From an uncultured Ruminococcus sp. (lineage in GTDB: Bacteria; Bacillota; Clostridia; Oscillospirales; Ruminococcaceae): a stretch of DNA of 5,121 nt. The stretch covers positions 1-5,121 of the forward strand of contig CAADWP010000036.1 in the NCBI GenBank assembly GCA_900752785.1, read 5' to 3'. Both the position numbers and the translations under genes were made by a program. Below the pieces are notes generated by a model, which saw only the letters and a program-made list of their open reading frames with translations, was not told the origin of the DNA and ran no database searches. Positions 5,070 through 5,121 of this stretch are shown here, one piece after another (the stretch's first letter is position 1; every line of letters starts with the position of its first letter).

Positions 5070-5121
5070 ATGAAGTTTTCACAAAGCTTTCACAAACGAG
5101 CAAAGCAAATGAAAAAGGGCA
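5070..5121 (+). CDS. Probable start of a further gene, 3' partial, unidentified
   Basis: ATG 5070 opens a frame that runs to the right edge without a stop (17 codons, MKFSQSFHKRAKQMKKG). AGAGGT (5061-5066) lies 3 bases upstream, a plausible but closely spaced ribosome site. The N-terminus is strongly basic. It is too short to identify, and an open frame of this length can arise by chance. A possible -10 (TATTAT, 5030-5035) lies upstream without a good -35. Confidence 0.42.
   Translation, partial: MKFSQSFHKRAKQMKKG

Larger units (their letters stand above)
1..5121. mobile_element. Internal segment of a probable integrative/conjugative element
   Basis: The gene set (Cna_B surface protein, class B sortase, DUF3852-like membrane protein, Cro/CI regulator, SLOG protein, small helical protein, DUF3991/TOPRIM protein) is the kind of accessory cargo found on conjugative elements of gut Clostridia. 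This comes from knowledge of the families. Inside the window there is no integrase, relaxase, coupling protein, att site or element end, so the boundaries are unknown and the window would be internal to the element. A plasmid or a degraded chromosomal remnant cannot be excluded. Finding VirB4/VirD4-like ATPases, a relaxase and an integrase in the flanks would confirm it. Confidence 0.62.

Noticed and set aside
1..5121. tRNA, rRNA or riboswitch
   Set aside because: I saw no cloverleaf, rRNA-like stretch or recognisable riboswitch core on either strand, and most of the window is coding.

Overview
The window looks like part of an integrative and conjugative element (ICE) or conjugative-transposon-like region from a Gram-positive gut Clostridium-class bacterium, with a Ruminococcus/Oscillospiraceae-like host most likely. 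The reasons are the moderately AT-rich DNA, strong AGGAGG-type ribosome binding sites, a Cna_B surface protein with a sortase signal beside a class B sortase, a small two-helix membrane protein of the DUF3852 type, and a DUF3991/TOPRIM protein. The last two families are mostly seen on Firmicutes conjugative elements. No integrase, relaxase or VirB4/VirD4 ATPase lies inside the window, so the ICE assignment rests on gene families and their order.

Left part (1-2353, all +): a tight surface/conjugation operon. It begins inside a Cna_B (SpaA-like) adhesin or pilin that is cut by the left edge and ends in an SPPTG sorting signal. An 8-base overlap leads into a membrane-anchored class B sortase with His173, Cys262 and Arg270. 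A strong ribosome binding site then leads to a TTG-started 113-residue membrane protein (DUF3852-like). The sortase probably anchors the adhesin, and the small membrane protein probably belongs to the conjugation channel or its surface assembly.

Middle (2365-3199): a divergent regulatory switch. A 75-residue Cro/CI-type repressor gene on the minus strand faces away from a SLOG-family (YpsA/DUF1273-like) gene on the plus strand. Between them is a perfect 17-bp inverted repeat with an 8-bp spacer. That spacer holds the -35 hexamer (TTGACT) of the rightward promoter, and the leftward extended -10 (TGgTATAAT) flanks the repeat. This is the most interesting structure in the window: a compact, probably autoregulated operator controlling a predicted nucleotide-binding protein.

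Right part (3265-5121, +): an 81-residue helical protein of unknown function, a GNRA-loop intrinsic terminator or attenuator, and a 461-residue DUF3991/TOPRIM protein with a cysteine-free CHC2-like N-terminus, probably in element DNA metabolism. A short intergenic region with TGTCAT repeats and an imperfect 21-bp palindrome follows, then the likely first codons of another gene running off the right edge.
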